Shown here: positions 11,441 to 24,980 of the stretch, in pieces
Numbering within the stretch: position 1 is the first letter of the stretch
How the letters are laid out: every line of letters begins with the position of its first letter
Assembly (NCBI GenBank): GCA_009617715.1
Contig: VTFK01000221.1
Coordinates: 248,001-312,000 of the forward strand
DNA from: Plectrocnemia conspersa
Lineage: Eukaryota; Arthropoda; Insecta; Trichoptera; Polycentropodidae
Length of the DNA: 64,000 nt
Direction: 5' to 3'
Made by a program: the position numbers and the translations under genes
The notes under the pieces: model-generated
Seen by the model: the letters and a program-made list of their open reading frames with translations, nothing else
What the model was told of the DNA's origin: nothing
Database searches by the model: none

Positions 11441-13427
11441 AATCAAACAGACCAACAGCTTATATTAAGAAGTAATACAAAAATCAACACATTCTTAAAA
11501 ACAGTTCTTTCATACTTGTTTCTTCTGAGTCGAATATCGAATCTTCATAATGCATATCTATATTTATTGGTAGTTTCTATCTTTTATATTTAATCTATAT
11601 TTTTAGACTTCATATCTTACTTACCTATTTAAGGTTGCATCTTATATGAAGGTACATACAATTGTCTTGATTTTATTTTTTATTAAATTATATTATACAT
11701 AAAATGAGCAGTTAACTCGAAAGATAAAATAAATTAAAACTCTCATTAGTATCTGTCATATTTCACATTTTATTGCTTCGTATTAACAACACAAAAAATA
11801 TTTAAAATAAAAAAGGCATTTAAAAAACATCACTTTTATTTATCAGAAAATGTTATGGTAGATACATATTTACATAATCCTTGACCCATTTTACCAAAAA
11901 ATAATAAGATAAAGTAAAATGGATAATAGCCCTTATATTAAATTTCTAGAAATAATTCCATTTACAGAAAGAAAAGGTTAATATTTTGAAAGACACTGAT
12001 CGATGAAAAAACAAGTAATTGGAAAATTGTGTTTTATATAAACTACAGTGCCGTTTAACTAGCACCAATATTTTTTTCGTATATGACTTCAAACAACAAT
12101 AATCACAGATCTATTTTCTTATTAAACCGTTCCTTTTTTGAGTTTAAAAGCAACCGTAACACTCCATTGTTTACATTATTTGTTCATAAATTATCCAGAA
12201 ATATAGGGATGCCTGATAGCCATCGTCGTCGTTACGCTTTACATTTGCATGCAAATGTTACCTCAACAATAAAATTAGGTCTAAGACCGTTTTACGATTT
12301 ATTAACCAATTCTGTACCCAATCTTTGGCCGTTACTTAAAACGAAAATGTCCAACAACCGAATTTGAAACGTTTGCTTTTAGGGCACATCTGCTCCGATT
12401 CGATATATAATGAGGATTATGTCCTCCAGTGTTTCATAACATCAACGGAACGTTCTACTTTACGAAACAAAAAGAAAATTAAACTTGAATATATTATATA
12501 ATAATAATCACAAATTAATACATAAAATAAAAACGCAACAATACGATATATAGGATAGTCGATTTTTATAAGCTGCAAATTCATTCGAAAGATTTTGTGA
12601 AAAAGAAAGACGACAATGTTAATTGACTATGAGAGGAAAATAATAATTGAGTTTTATTTGTTATTTCGATATGAAAGTATCAAAAATATTTTGTCTAGTA
12701 CGCACAAGTATCGACAAAAATCTTGTGTGACACTCATTCCAAACGTTCAAATGACTTTCCATTTGCCGTACAATGTATTACAAATACGCTCAAAAGCGCA
12801 CCTGCATTATGACTAATAAATTTAAAACAATAAGCTTTTGTGGGTATCAAAATTTCTTGCAAAAACCTTACATTCTAAACGTAAAACGTTGGTTAACAAT
12901 TGTCTAAAGAGTTACATTACATTATTATTTCATTTTTTTTCTTGCTCTTCTTCATCATAAAATATATGAGATGCATGTTATTTGTTGTCAATGGTAAAAA
13001 CTATTTCATTTATATACATATTTCACCGATACTTAGGTAACAGTCTTTTTTCTGAATATTAATCTTTTTTTCTTCTCTTCTTCATTGTTAAATAGAAATT
13101 TTACAATATTAAAATCAGACGTTGGCACATTCAAAATAAGTGAAAGCACGACACTTTTAAACTATACAAAAGTATGCGAATACGCAGCTCTATTATCGAC
13201 GACGCACTTCGCACATCTCCGGAGATCACCGACGAGTATTCAGACTGGCGGAATCACTCATTCTGAAGGAACCAACGTTGGTGTCGCATATCAACAAATA
13301 AAATCACATTCCACTTCGGCTAGGTCAGCGCGTGGCCCACTCTTTGCGTCATATCACTTTTTCATAATAATATACAATTATTTTGAGTCATTATACAATG
13401 ATTACTAAGCACAGCTGGAAGAATCCA
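11441..13427. other. Intergenic region between vir and ZNRF
   Basis: AT-rich DNA. The part next to 13428 should contain the ZNRF 3' UTR, but I could not assign a polyadenylation site. An open frame at 12083-12367 (plus) has no recognisable motif. I see no further gene. Confidence 0.4.
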
Positions 13428-15921
13428 CTAATCACCAGGATGTTCGGGACACGACCGATTTACTTCGAACCACTGATCTATGCACCTGAAAAACAAACAA
13501 AGATAACATATTAAAATCTTTCAAATGCTTTTGAATAAATTACTGATAATATAAAAATATACCTAATATTATAAAATTTATATATTTATATTATTATGAT
13601 TAATCCTGGGACCTAGTTTGAACGAATAATGTCTCCCATTCTTTCGAGAGTGGGTATATAAGAGCGGAAGAAAATCTGGAGTTTTAAAGGGGCACGGGAA
13701 AACCATCAACCTTCCCTTGGCTTTTTTCGCATTGACAGCTCAAAGTTGCTGTGAACCTTTGATGGTGGTAGTCTGAATCTCGACGGAGGAACAGGGTCAC
13801 CCTCTCTTTGGTTCTGAAAGACTTGTTTGCACGACTTGGACTTTGAACAATGATTTTTTTTTTTCAAAATAATACATATTATACATTATTGACAATTATT
13901 TTAACATGTTTAATACACATTATTTTGATTTTGCTTACTTTACAGGAATCTTTTAATGATTTTCTAATATCAGTTCGAATTTTCCTAAGAGCTATTATAT
14001 CGTGATATTCAAATTCCTATTGATCAATGTACTCCAATAAAGTGTCAACATAAGTCAGTGCCTCCGACCCGGCCTTCAAAGAGCACTGCCTCTCCCTGAT
14101 ATCGACGCTCACAGTTTGGCATCGGCTTGCGATAAACTGTCGACCTACCTCTACGACTTCTCAGATTAGGCTGCAACCTTTACGTCCACCTGAACAAAGC
14201 CCTCGCAAGAAGAAACAACTAGCTTCAACTTATTCTGCGATTGGCCATTTACGTATGTCGGTTCATTGTATTTTCTTTGGCGGTAAATAAATTTGATTTA
14301 CGCATCTTTTTCACTGATCATCTAAAGTACTTGTTTGTCTCTTCAATATGGTTACATATACATTTACATTTTCATATTTCTATTAGCAAAAATATAATTT
14401 AACTGATACACTAGTGAAATTATATGCTGCATTAAAATGTCTATGAAACTTAATTTAGCAGTTGCGAAACGTACATTTTCTGTTCAAACCCAAACCTAAC
14501 CTACACGAATTAATCAAATCCAATTTAATGAAAGTTCTAAAATTAGTTACAAATTTAGAACTTTAATTAGGTCAATACAAACTAAGCCAACTCAACTTTC
14601 AGGGGAAAATAAGCGAAAGAAGAAGTACAGACAGACGTCGCATCTCGCATATTGATCCATAGTTTGTCTGCACTTTGAAATTAGTGTTTTAAAAATATGA
14701 CAGTTTTCCTTACTGATATTACTATGGACTTATAATATGAAAATATTGGCCCAAGCACATCTAAACCGAATTTTGCCCAATAGAAGATCGCAAAAAACAA
14801 GTATCCCTTCTCAGAAGGCAAAAATTCACGTCAAAAGCAATAAAATCGTGTCGGTACCGTCGTAATGGAAACGCTCGTTACCGAGCGTTCCCACTGCGAC
14901 GGCGACGGCACGATTTTATTGCTTTTGACGTGGATTTTTGACTTCTGAGAAGTGATAATTGTTTTTTGCCCTCTCATATTGGTCAAAATTCGGTTTAGAT
15001 GTGCCTCATTCGATTCTAACTTATTGTAAGTCGTAATATTGTTACAAAAAGTCTTGAGCGTTTCCACTATGACAGCAGAGGCACAATTTTATTGCTTTTG
15101 ACATGGATTCTAAACTGGAATGCTAAAGTATTGCTTTTTACTTGGATTTTAAAACAGGAAATATTAAAAAACGACTACAAGCTGGCTAACTTTTTCTGGA
15201 AAAACTCAAATAACGTTCCTGTTGCAGTCTACTATAACTGCGAGGATATCGCCTCACTTATTGGACTATTGCTGATGTGAGCCTAGTGTTACCGCGCTTC
15301 AAATGGTTTCATTAAGAAGTTGGTAAAATACTGTACAAGTGAACTTCTGTTCGGTAAACTTAAACTGATGGATGAAAGTGTGTAATATTATGCAGAAAGG
15401 TGTTATGTAATTTATTATTCACATAAGATTTAAATTATTTAGCAATGACTTACGATACTTAACATCAAATTAAATAACGATTTTATTTCCAAATAAATAA
15501 TACCAGAAATCTAAGCTTACATAAGGAAATTGTGTGGAACAAACCGAGACGAAACAAGCTTCACTCTGTCGTAAAATTAATACATACATTTATAAAATTA
15601 GCATTAACTGTAATATTAAATAGTAAAACAAGATGTACTAACCCTTTGTGATAAATACACAGGCATGGTAAGCGAGCGATTATATCTCCAGCGCTCAACT
15701 CTTCTAAGCAAATTACGCATTCGCCTTTTGAATCACTAAGTATGTCCTCTGAAAAACGCAAATACAAACATTAATTAAACAAATTGATAAAAATATCAAT
15801 CAAGATAGAAAAAATAAATACATACCATTATAAGAAAGTCTAGGTTTAGTTAGGCATATCATCAGATGGCATTCTATATCGTCCGGCAGGACAAATTTAT
15901 TGCAGACAGGGCATTTGATTC
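13428..15921 (-). CDS. znrf2: E3 ubiquitin ligase of the ZNRF1/2 family, last three exons (5' end missing)
   Basis: Exons read 15921-15826, 15748-15643 and 13485-13428, joined by GT-AG introns in consistent phase. They encode a zinc finger (KCPVCNKFVLPDD, then ECHLMIC), the linker TKPRLSYNEDILSD, and a RING split by the last intron: CVICLEELSAGD, ARLPCLCIYHKG, then CIDQWFEVNRSCPEHPGD and stop. The unusual CPEH ending is a ZNRF hallmark. In vertebrates ZNRF1/2 are N-myristoylated, membrane-associated endosomal/lysosomal ligases acting on Akt, the sodium pump and mTORC1 signalling; that role is inferred here. The first listed exon enters in phase 1 (completing a Gly), so an upstream exon with the MGxK-type start must exist. 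I did not find it in 15922-64000. ZNRF2 is favoured over ZNRF1 by the HKGCI residues, weakly. Confidence 0.95.
13486..15642 (-). other. Last ZNRF intron (2.16 kb), rich in repeat DNA
   Basis: The intron splits the RING domain. It holds GC-richer, coding-like but unrecognised stretches at about 13600-13850 and 14040-14210, then a repeat element from about 14370 to 15110 that includes a 249-bp foldback. Copies of that repeat recur at 25.3, 41.4 and 62.2 kb. Confidence 0.6.
14370..15110. repeat. Foldback/tandem repeat element, copy 1
   Basis: 14370-14600 matches 41560-41830 (shared GTTGCGAAACGT, GTTCAAAC, and a GAAAGTTCTAAAA...TTTAGAAC inverted pair). 14756-15004 is a foldback centred at 14880 whose arms end GCACATCTAAACC / GGTTTAGATGTGC. 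The core CGGCACGATTTTATTGC recurs about 173 bp downstream as a second, weaker unit near 15080. No coding capacity is seen. It appears to be a non-autonomous element built on short tandem units. Confidence 0.75.
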
Positions 15922-18500
15922 CTGGAAAAAAGGAAAAGACATAAAATTAGTATACGTATAATATGCATATTGAGGGAGTGAAAAAATCGGCCAAGACCGA
16001 AACATTCATCAACGTTGGCTGGGTTTACAGCATCATTAATCTCTCTCTTTCTCATACTCTTTCCAGGGAGTCGACTTTGCTACGGCTCTGGAGTTTTAAG
16101 GGTCGATAAAACGCCCAAGTCTCGCGTAATGCGACTTTAATTGTCGAGAAATCGCGGGTCAATTCGGATCTTACGTGAATTCGCGAAATATCCAAATCTG
16201 GCCTTCTCTAGGACCTTGAAAGCGGCGATTCTGATAAAGCACTTTCCTTGACAATTACGAAAAACAGACCCCCTTGTTGCTACTTGTGCCAACAAAGGCG
16301 GCAGAAAAAAACAAGGCCGTTGTTAATAAAGTTCAAAATAAAACCAAATTATACACAGCTACAAAAAATAATTACGCGGTTAATTTCGGATCATGCAAAG
16401 TTACAATTTTCGTGATCCATTACTGTGATTACGTGTTTCACAAACTATTAAAAAAATAATGCCTTATAATTATATTATAGACGAACTATAATAATACAAC
16501 ATTTCAATCAATAAGTTATCCATTACAATTATTGTGTCAAGACAATTAGTAATTGCTATTGTATGATTATCTTTCCCCAACGAGAGGTGTCATCAATAAT
16601 CATTTACATCGTTTTTAGCTGTATTTATAATATACATACACAGCATAATATATTATATAATATAAACTAAGGAACGCGTTGATTGATGTAAATATTACAA
16701 AAGTACTTAACTCTTCCACAGATTCTTGAATCGAGAAATGAAACGAGACGTGACAAGAATAACATATAAACTGCGTCTTTTGCTCTAACAGAAAATAGCA
16801 GTTGACATGGTTTTAATATTTTACACGCCTTAAATAACGTAATTTGTATAAGTTACGTTTAAAGCTGATGACGCAAATATGCGTTATTAAAAATATCGTT
16901 TAAAATTATTGATTTGTAAATGCGTCATTCGTTATTAATAAATATGATAATGACCATTAACGTTAGTGCGTCAGTGGTCTGTAATATGACTTATTTTTAT
17001 TTTATTTCTTGACAGGTTTCTCCAATGCGTCATATTTTTTTTTGTTGAATTCATATAATATATTTTCTATGAGCTGAAGTAGCGAAATGCACCACCTAGC
17101 TCGATTTTAAATTAATCATCGCAATATTCATCTGCGGGATTAGAAAAAAATGAATAAACCTAATCAGTGATGATTGACCGGAATTATAATTATATAATAA
17201 TCAGACACGATAAAAATTGTAAAACACTAAGGTCCATATGCGATTCAAAACCAGGTCTTTCAAGTTAATAGTCAGCGACTTATACCACTTGTCTATGGTG
17301 CTAGTTATTTGAGGAGTATCTACTTCTGCATGATAAAGCGTCTTATTTTTATTTTCATAAATTTATAATTTACCTTAATATTTAACAGACCGATGACTTG
17401 AATATGCGCATTTTTTTAAAAAGCTATCATTAAGAGCCGATGACGCAAATGTACGTCATAATATCAATAATTATGATATAGAGTATTTAACCCATATGAT
17501 GTCATCAACAACAATTACTTGTTAGTAAAATTGTATGAGACTAGGTGAACGCACTCACCGTAGAAACTATAAAAAGTTGTATCAATTGTATATTTGATAT
17601 CAATAAAAAGATGACGAGGATCCTTAAATTTTATTAAAAAAAACGTTTAAAACATCTACATAATATTTGAATTCGTATTTATTGACATATTTTGCGTCCA
17701 TCGCTTCTGAAATGAAAACTTTTTATTCTGAAATGCTGGTTCTACATTTTCTAATACTTAAATGGATATAATATTTTAATGCACAGATTTTTAATTTTTC
17801 TTTACTTATTATAAATACGTTTGTTCGTTTTTTTAATGCACCGACAACATCCCTGCGACGGCTTCTTCACCACTGTTCGGATAAAACATCTCGCCATTCA
17901 TCGTATGTCGTAATATTTAATATAATCTAATAAAATTCTCACTAGTTTCTACCTGTGTCTTACTGGCTGCGAAGTCACACCCCTTAGGGTTACAAAACCT
18001 AAAATTTAATAATTGATTTTCGACTGAAATGTTTTGAAGAAAAACATATACATACTCTTGCCTTATAAGATTAAATAGTCCGTAAAAATATCTTTACTCA
18101 ATTAGCAACTAACAAAAACAACATGTAGTGAATTAAAAGGGGGAAAAAATACGTTCATGATAAAGGCCATCCGTTATCAGTGATGAACTTATTAAAAATA
18201 ATAATAATAAAATCGTTTTGTTAGATGTTGAATAAAGTTTTAACAACTACTGTTGTTGTATGAAACCATCATCATTGGGTGTCAAAAAGTCGAGTAGATG
18301 CTAAACTTATGCTACGTTTAAATCAAGAAACGAGTTCACAGGTTAAAAAAAAATATAAAATATTTTAAGGCAATACCAAAATAAATGCATTGGAAATAGC
18401 TTTTGAACTCAAAATCAAGATATGCCTTGTGCGAATTTGCACGAATTAGGCGCAACAAAACCAATAGATGTAAAAATATACTCTCTACTCTTTCACGTTT
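15922..18500. other. Start of the large gene-poor region
   Basis: 15960-16310 is GC-richer and coding-like but unrecognised. The motif GATGACGCAAAT followed by a TGCGT/ACGTC half recurs near 16864 and 17436. The rest is AT-rich. If the ZNRF first exon is beyond the window, this is intronic. Confidence 0.35.
18162..18195 (+). repeat. Dispersed GGCCATCCGTTATCA repeat, copy 1
   Basis: GGCCATCCGTTATCAGTGAT followed by GAACT and A/T-rich sequence. Related copies lie at about 35519-35545, 36611-36650 and 57979-58010. These are probably scraps of one interspersed repeat family that I cannot name. Confidence 0.5.
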
Positions 18501-18536
18501 AAATATTGATTTTTCCTACGTGAAAAATCAATATTT
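18501..18536. repeat. Perfect short hairpin, 14-bp arms
   Basis: AAATATTGATTTTT and its exact complement are separated by an 8-nt loop (CCTACGTG). The arms are A/T-only apart from one G-C pair. Function unknown. Confidence 0.7.
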
Positions 18537-18539
18537 CAG

Positions 18540-20890
18540 TAATAATAACACTCGATGTTGACACAAGAGCGGGTCGACACGCGTACCTACCCGCCAGTTC
18601 CACGGCGTCGTTTGAAAGGTCAAAAAGCTCGCTGCAAGTGGAAAAGCCTGAAAATTGTTCGGCGTGTCGCGTCGAGGTCAAGGGCTACGGAGCAGCGGTT
18701 CGAACCCTTTTCGGTCATTATGACCCGGTCACGAAACGATTGATTGACGAGTTATCGCCGGTCGGATCTGGGCATTTGTGTACGTACTCCTAAACTTGTG
18801 AAATATCAAGGTCTGCACAACTTCACCTTGATTTTCCAGAAGCTCAAAAGCTCATTTGGACGCACGCGAAAACTGGCGATTTCGATTGATTTTAAAATTT
18901 ACCTATTCGATGTAATTCGATTTTAACAATTGTTGCGCACGCGACTTGTTAATAAATTACTATTTAAAATCGTTATAACTAATTAGGAAGGAAACATTAT
19001 ATCATTTTAGAAGTATTCTTTAACAAGAGTTACGCGATAGTTTCAATCATTTAGTGCCTGAATCAGTCGAGGAGAATCTGTCATAGAACTCGCACATTTG
19101 CGTACTTCCTACTCCTGATTTTTTTATTATTACTATGAAATCACACAGACCTTACAATATACTTAACAATAACACTAACATTAGACTAACTTAAAATATT
19201 AAGTTAGTTAGTTTTTAATTGTGAATCCACAATATAGTACAAGTACATACTCAAACTTATCTCCGATACAAAAATGTTTCCAGATAGCCCAGAAGAAAAT
19301 CACTTTTATATCACAATCGACAAGTTCAAATATTTTATGTGCCATATAAATTTCAAACATTGACAAGTAAATTGAACATAATTGGCATGAATCATATACT
19401 AGTATTTCTGAAACGACGAATCACAATCACACACCTTGAATAAAATGTAATTGAATAACATTTCAGTGTCAGGCTATTTCTTAATGGTGAAATAAAACGA
19501 TAATTACGACTGTTGTTGACTTTTTTCTGGACATAACGAAGGCTATTGTGGTGGTCCGTTCAGTTACAGTATTTTGTCACGTTCATCCTTATATACACTT
19601 GTATCTATCTCTCGTTATAATGCATAAGCCATGAATCATATTATTTCTTAATTTTAAAAACACACACGGCTAGCTACCCTATAGGATATACTTTAATGTA
19701 TTTGGAAACATTTAAAAATGTAACATATATACATATGTATGTGCGAAACAATTTTCAAAAAGGGTGTGCGCTAACGGTAAATTCAGAGATATTTCTAAAA
19801 AAAATACTCAAACAATGCTTAAATTTTTACCATACACCAGACGCCTCTGACCCCTCTGCAGAAAGTGGTGCTGCAGAGACCTCTCGTTGTAGATCGACGG
19901 TTCCGGCTCACTCTCTGGCACGCATGTGCCAATTATGATACCCATCCCAAAAGCTCTCTACGTTAGCCTTCCATCAGCTGAGCTTGATGCGACGGCCACC
20001 AGAGCACGATACCGTCCTGGTGGTTCTCTGCATGGCGACTGTCGCCAGTTTGCACGACACAGTACCGATGCACAAAAACACTGATTCAATGTCGCTAAAC
20101 ACACACTATACTTATTTATTTATATTATACCATAATTATGATTGGCGTGCGCGCGAGTGGTTCGTTCGCCGCGAAAGCCTCCACGGTAATGACCGACCAT
20201 CACAGTTTTGAATAAAATATGACCTTGTCGCGAAAAGTTTCAAGGCCGGCGGCAAAGCACGGAGAAAAGTCTAGAGAATGAAGAATATATAAATAATTTT
20301 AAATCGAATTGGATTAAGCTGTGGTTAAATAACGTAGCACATAGATAACGCAACTCTCTATATATAATACTACTAAAATCAAAATAGCAACAACATTGTA
20401 TTGTTAATTTAATTTCGATAATCAGAATATCGGGACCACCCGTGATTGTTGCAAAACTTTATTTGTGACTTTCTAAGAGCGAAATTTTTTTTTCATCAGC
20501 GGATGTCCATTAAACGGTTTAAAATCACTTAAACAAAACCGAATGATCGGTGCCAAATACAACGAAATATCGATTTTGCCGTTTAAATCGTATTGGCCAT
20601 ACGATCAAGAACTAAAAGAGCATTCGACTTATTGTAATTCTCAAGAGTTTTAAGTTCGAACATGACCGTACTGAATTCACTTGAATCAGGAATATGCTAC
20701 TTCAATCAGAGCTTGACACTTCGCTTTTGACATTCCTTAAAACAGTGGTCTATAAAATCAGGTACGCTAAGTATTAATTACACGATCTAAACATTAAATA
20801 AACGAGAAATTAACAGCTGAGATGCATTTGGATACACAGAATTTTTTTAGAACAATATGATTTTTTTATCAATGTATGTACATATATTAA
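18540..20890. other. Mixed region with GC-richer patches, no recognised gene
   Basis: 18545-18760 and 19840-20210 are clearly GC-richer than their surroundings but give no recognisable protein in any frame. 20490-20560 resembles 58050-58130 (shared ATGG/CGGTTTAAAA and GGT..GTGCCAAATAC), so it is repeat DNA. Confidence 0.35.
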
Positions 20891-20899
20891 TTATTCAGG

Positions 20900-21185
20900 G
20901 GCGGCTTTTACAAATTTAGATAGTTCAGAATCGGATACTGAAATAATTAATGAAATTAATACTAATGATAATTTCAATAATATAAAGAATTAAGAATTGA
21001 CGAAATGAGTTTAAGATTACACAACCATCCGGAGAACGGACTAAAGATCTAAATATTTTACATGCATTTTTGCTCACAATTAAATCAACATCAACGGAAA
21101 CCGAGCGAGTATTCTCAATGTTCTAATCTTCTTGACTATTTTGAGACTAAACGAGGCTGCACTATGGCAGTAACAGATAAAAATA
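20900..21185 (+). pseudogene. hAT transposase dimerisation-domain relic
   Basis: One frame reads LHAFLLTIKSTSTETERVFSM before a stop. The S-[ST]-x-x-E-R-[VI]-F-S pattern is the signature of the hAT C-terminal dimerisation region. Stops and frame changes follow at once, and no hAT catalytic core or ends are visible nearby. Confidence 0.5.
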
Positions 21186-22470
21186 AACGCGTACATCGCT
21201 AGGCAATGCTGCTACGAGGATATGTACCACACTGCTCTCGATTTCTTGCTCATGCTATCGCACGGGATAAAAGCGAAACGGTTTTTTCGCCAATTAACCG
21301 GTAATTAGTATTGATTGTAAACATGATAATTACATATTAATGGAAATAAATAGCGTAAATTTCTCTATATTAGCAATTAAGTTTATTGGATTATTTATAT
21401 GCCAATTTAAGAAATAAAATAGAGAAAGTAGCGCATCCACTGCATAACATGAAATTGAACCCTTTCAAATTTAAATGTAAGGTCATGGGATTAATTATAT
21501 AACATACACAAAATAAATCAATGAAACATTTGTGATTAATATCTGTGTAATCGCGGTCAAACATAAACGAAGCAACAGTTTATTTTAGCCCGTGCCGTAA
21601 CACAAAGGGTTCAACTCTTTATTCCAGACACGCCCGGAACCCAACCTACGTTTCACATAAACGACAATTACACAATTGATTAAATAATAACGTCCATATA
21701 AATATACGTATGATACGCTCACACTTAAAGGCCCGATCGATACCAAATATATTAAACTTTCATTACAATACAATAAATACAGTGCAGAAGCGAGCGACTC
21801 GACTTTATGGCCGCGATATTCGATACAATGGAATAAAATAGGGGGGAAATGGAGTCAGTCGGCATGATAAAGCACATTTGCGAATATGCTGAATAGGCAT
21901 AGGAAAAATGTTCGCGTTGGACGCGAGTTTCTTTCCTGTCCCTTTTTTGTTCTTGTTTCGAATTTGATTTGGTCGAGATGAAAAGCGGAGATTAGGAGAG
22001 GAGGGAAAATTACGTCGAAAGGAGCTATTCGCCTAGGGCCAGATAATGCTGGCGATAAAAGCTAGCATTGTTTACAGGCCGACAATGATAAATTTCCTAA
22101 AAATCACGGAGAGGCAGCGGGGAAGCAGAAACTAATGATGCGAGTGCGATAGCTTTGCTCTAAAAGCTTTCGCTAAATTAACACTTGTTTCGCTTTATTT
22201 ACGACGTAAAAGCTAAGCAGAACAACTTAAACTGCACTATTTTTAAATCTGATCAGTTCGTGGTCTACAACCATATTCCACAGTTTAATTTTCATTGGAT
22301 CGATACATTACAAGGCGACTAAAAATGGTCATCCTTTTATATATTTTTCACATGTAAATATAAAAATAATAAACTTGCATGGTTAAGTAATAAAAAGCAA
22401 CAGAAAATGACTACATTCTAGATATTTCTGAGCTAACTGGTTATTAAGTGCCTCAAACCAGATAATTTTG
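21186..22470. other. Gene-free stretch
   Basis: AT-rich with a moderately CpG-richer patch at about 21780-22180. I see no gene, repeat or clear signal. Confidence 0.35.
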
Positions 22471-22477
22471 CTTTACC

Positions 22478-22812
22478 ATTTTGGCTTTCGGGAAGATATT
22501 GATAAAGCATTTGATAATGTGTTTCACTAATGTCTCGAATTCAAAATAAATAAACTTCTACCTAAACCAAATATTTCATTGTTAGTCTTATATAACGGTC
22601 ATATACTTCATCAGTAAAAAAATACACATACATATCCATAGCAAATATATCATCTGTAGTACTACATCAAGGTAATGTGTTGTGCACTTCGATGGCTAAA
22701 TTTGCGAATGACACGATTAATACATATCAGCATAATTTCTTTACAAATATACATTAGACGCTAAATTGCGATGGAGCGAACACGTTAAAGCTAAATTAAT
22801 GCTTTAGAAAAT
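22478..22812 (+). pseudogene. jockey/CR1-like non-LTR reverse transcriptase fragment
   Basis: Broken plus-strand frames read FGFREDIDKAFDNVFH, then KINKLLPKPNISLLVLYNG, later LHQGNV, FANDT and LDAKLRWSEHVKAKL. These match in order the reverse-transcriptase blocks of jockey-type LINEs (DVEKAFDxVWH, VPQGSVLGP, FADDT, LDxKLxWxxHI). The catalytic FADDT has become FANDT and stops interrupt it, so the copy is dead. Confidence 0.65.
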
Positions 22813-23157
22813 TGTACTATATCGTGAGATATATATTATATATAGAATAAACTTAGTTACACTAATAGATTTTAAAATTTATATATCAGTGGTAAACGTT
22901 GATGGCTAATACATAAAAAAACTTGGTTCGATTTGTATATATGTAAAACCTAGTATTATTTTACATACATACATAAAACTCAGACCGATCATCACAGTTG
23001 GGTTTTCTTAGATTATCCTAATCTCACATACGAATATCGTGATATTGTTTATATATTAATTATAAGCTAATTAATAATTCATAACTATTAAAATAGATTT
23101 ATGATTTTGGTCAAAAGTCTCACTGCTTATTTGTATGTGTTGATTTTTTGTATTCAG

Positions 23158-23200
23158 CTGCAACGTATTGGGCTAATGTCTGTCATGTTGCAACAGAATT
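23158..23200 (+). repeat. Possible SINE tail fragment
   Basis: GTATTGGGCTAATGTCTGTC then ATGTTGCAACAG resembles the tail of the SINE at 29322-29607 (GCATTGGGCTTACGCCTG, then ACATGTTACAACTGAAG). It is short and lacks the tRNA head. Confidence 0.4.
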
Positions 23201-23550
23201 TTAAAAAAATGGCATCCGTATATTTTTTTTATTACAAATTAATTAAAATAAAAATAATAATGTTGATTTGTTTGAATAATGAAATTGATACATTTTAGTT
23301 TTAGACGAGATTTTATTTTGGCGTCCATGATAAAATTACTTTTTGAAACACGAAATCCATTCATTTGCACACAGCATCGTAGACGAATGAATGAATGCCA
23401 AAAATGAATGACAAAAAAAAAACATAGAAATTAAAGATTTGTATTTGAGACCTCAAGTCATCGTACAATCGAAGGCAAAGAACATGGGATACCATGTTCA
23501 AAAATGCTACAAATACATCCTATTGTTCATTTACGAATCGTGCGGCTGAC

Positions 23551-23590
23551 TGGTCGGTCGGCAAGTGATTAATTTCTTGCCGGCCGACCT
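23551..23590. repeat. GC-rich hairpin, 15-bp arms
   Basis: TGGTCGGTCGGCAAG and CTTGCCGGCCGACCT pair with two mismatches around a 10-nt loop. It stands out in an AT-rich setting. It could be a regulatory hairpin or a relic of a transposon end. Confidence 0.6.
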
Positions 23591-23994
23591 AGAAGGATCG
23601 GGATACGACCTTACTGATGTCTTCGGCAATTAAAAAATATACGTAATTATGTTAAACTTTAAACAAATTTCTGAAAGCAACAAATAGCTCTACCAAAAAA
23701 TTGTATTTCATGTAATTGTACTGAAATAATATATAACGACTTCTTTACAACCACAAGTTTATTAAGTACGTTAACCGTCATCATCATTACTATATGGATT
23801 ACTCGGCGCCAGTCATAAAAGCTCAAAAAAAGCTGAGTGCAAGGAGTGTCGTACGACGATAGGGGTTGAGTGGCAAGGAAACGCCTGCTCAAAAAACGTT
23901 TGGCAAATTTCTCTGCTCTATACTAATTTACATATATTTTATGAATTTCTTCTCGGTCGTCTGCTCAGACAAAATTGCTTATTCATGAACAGCG

Positions 23995-24140
23995 GTGTGC
24001 AACGTCGAAAGCGTTTTAAGCAGATTGACAGCTACGGCTATGGATAACGGTCTTGGGGGGGTACAATCTGGAGAGGCGCTATCGTGTCACGTCATTAATA
24101 TTCAATTGCAGTGTATCGCACGGCGACAGGTAAAATCGAT
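23995..24140 (+). other. Exon-like segment with a good splice donor
   Basis: The stretch from about 23995 to 24130 is GC-richer, open in one plus-strand frame, and ends CGACAG|GTAAAA, a strong donor. I do not recognise the encoded residues. It may be a noncoding exon or chance. Confidence 0.2.
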
Positions 24141-24399
24141 ATACTTAATGAAATTTCACCAAACAAATGTATACTACATATTCAAGACACAATACAGATA
24201 ATACGAAATTGGCTTGCACAAAGCGCGAGACTTTTCCTTTTAATTTATGGTTATTGTCATTGCTCTTAAGCTCTCGATAAAAATAGTAAGTGAAGATTTA
24301 CTTCTTGCGAATGATCCGAGGTTACAATCTAAAGCACTGATACGATTGATATTCAGAAAGTAAAGATACTCATCGACCACACAGACTGTATTAGAAATA

Positions 24400-24980
24400 C
24401 ACCACCCCTCCCTCTTTAACGATTCCGATCCGTTCTACAAAATTAAGTCCGAATTTCGTTTAACGAATCCCAGTATGGTGGTCCCGTCGTTTGCATAATT
24501 GATCATTCGTCGCCGTGAGTCGTAACGATTGCGTAATTAGACCTTTAGAAGCGATCGCTTTTTACGGTGTCGATGCTCGAACAAATATAAACGCCTCCAC
24601 CCATTATTTTCCGATCGTTGTCGTACGCGCTACGTCACGTGAATAACGGGCGTCGCGTGGTAGACAATCGGGTTTATGGGTCCATTCTGGACGTTTACGT
24701 GAAACGACCGCAAAATCGAAAGCTCAGCTATTTCGCGCTCGAAGCGGAACGTTTGGCTCTTTGGAGGGTTCTTTGGCGGATGAAAAAAACAAACGTTATC
24801 GTTTCGGAGCGAACGAAAACCGTGGAGCAATCGAGTCGAAGAAATCGCGCGAGATACGTTATCTTTATAAGGTTTTACAAACAAGATTTCTTTTAATTTT
24901 GTTAGGCAGTAGAGCCCAGAAAAGAAAATTAGCCGACGCTATATATAGTATAAGGCGTAATCTGCTAAGCAGAATTACTT
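24400..24980. promoter_or_regulatory. CpG-richer patch with a TATA-like box
   Basis: CpG dinucleotides are dense here compared with the flanks, and AATATAAACGCC lies at about 24585-24596. Open frames exist on both strands but neither resembles a protein. It could be a promoter or enhancer; weakly supported. Confidence 0.25.

Noticed and set aside
12083..12367. 94-codon plus-strand frame between vir and ZNRF
   Set aside because: No family resemblance and no splice or promoter context.
18660..18730. tRNA gene suggested by GGTTCGAACCC
   Set aside because: Only the B-box match is present; no A box and no pairing acceptor, D or anticodon arms.
24618..24896. Two overlapping open frames on opposite strands
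   Set aside because: Neither resembles a protein; the CpG-rich composition explains the lack of stops.
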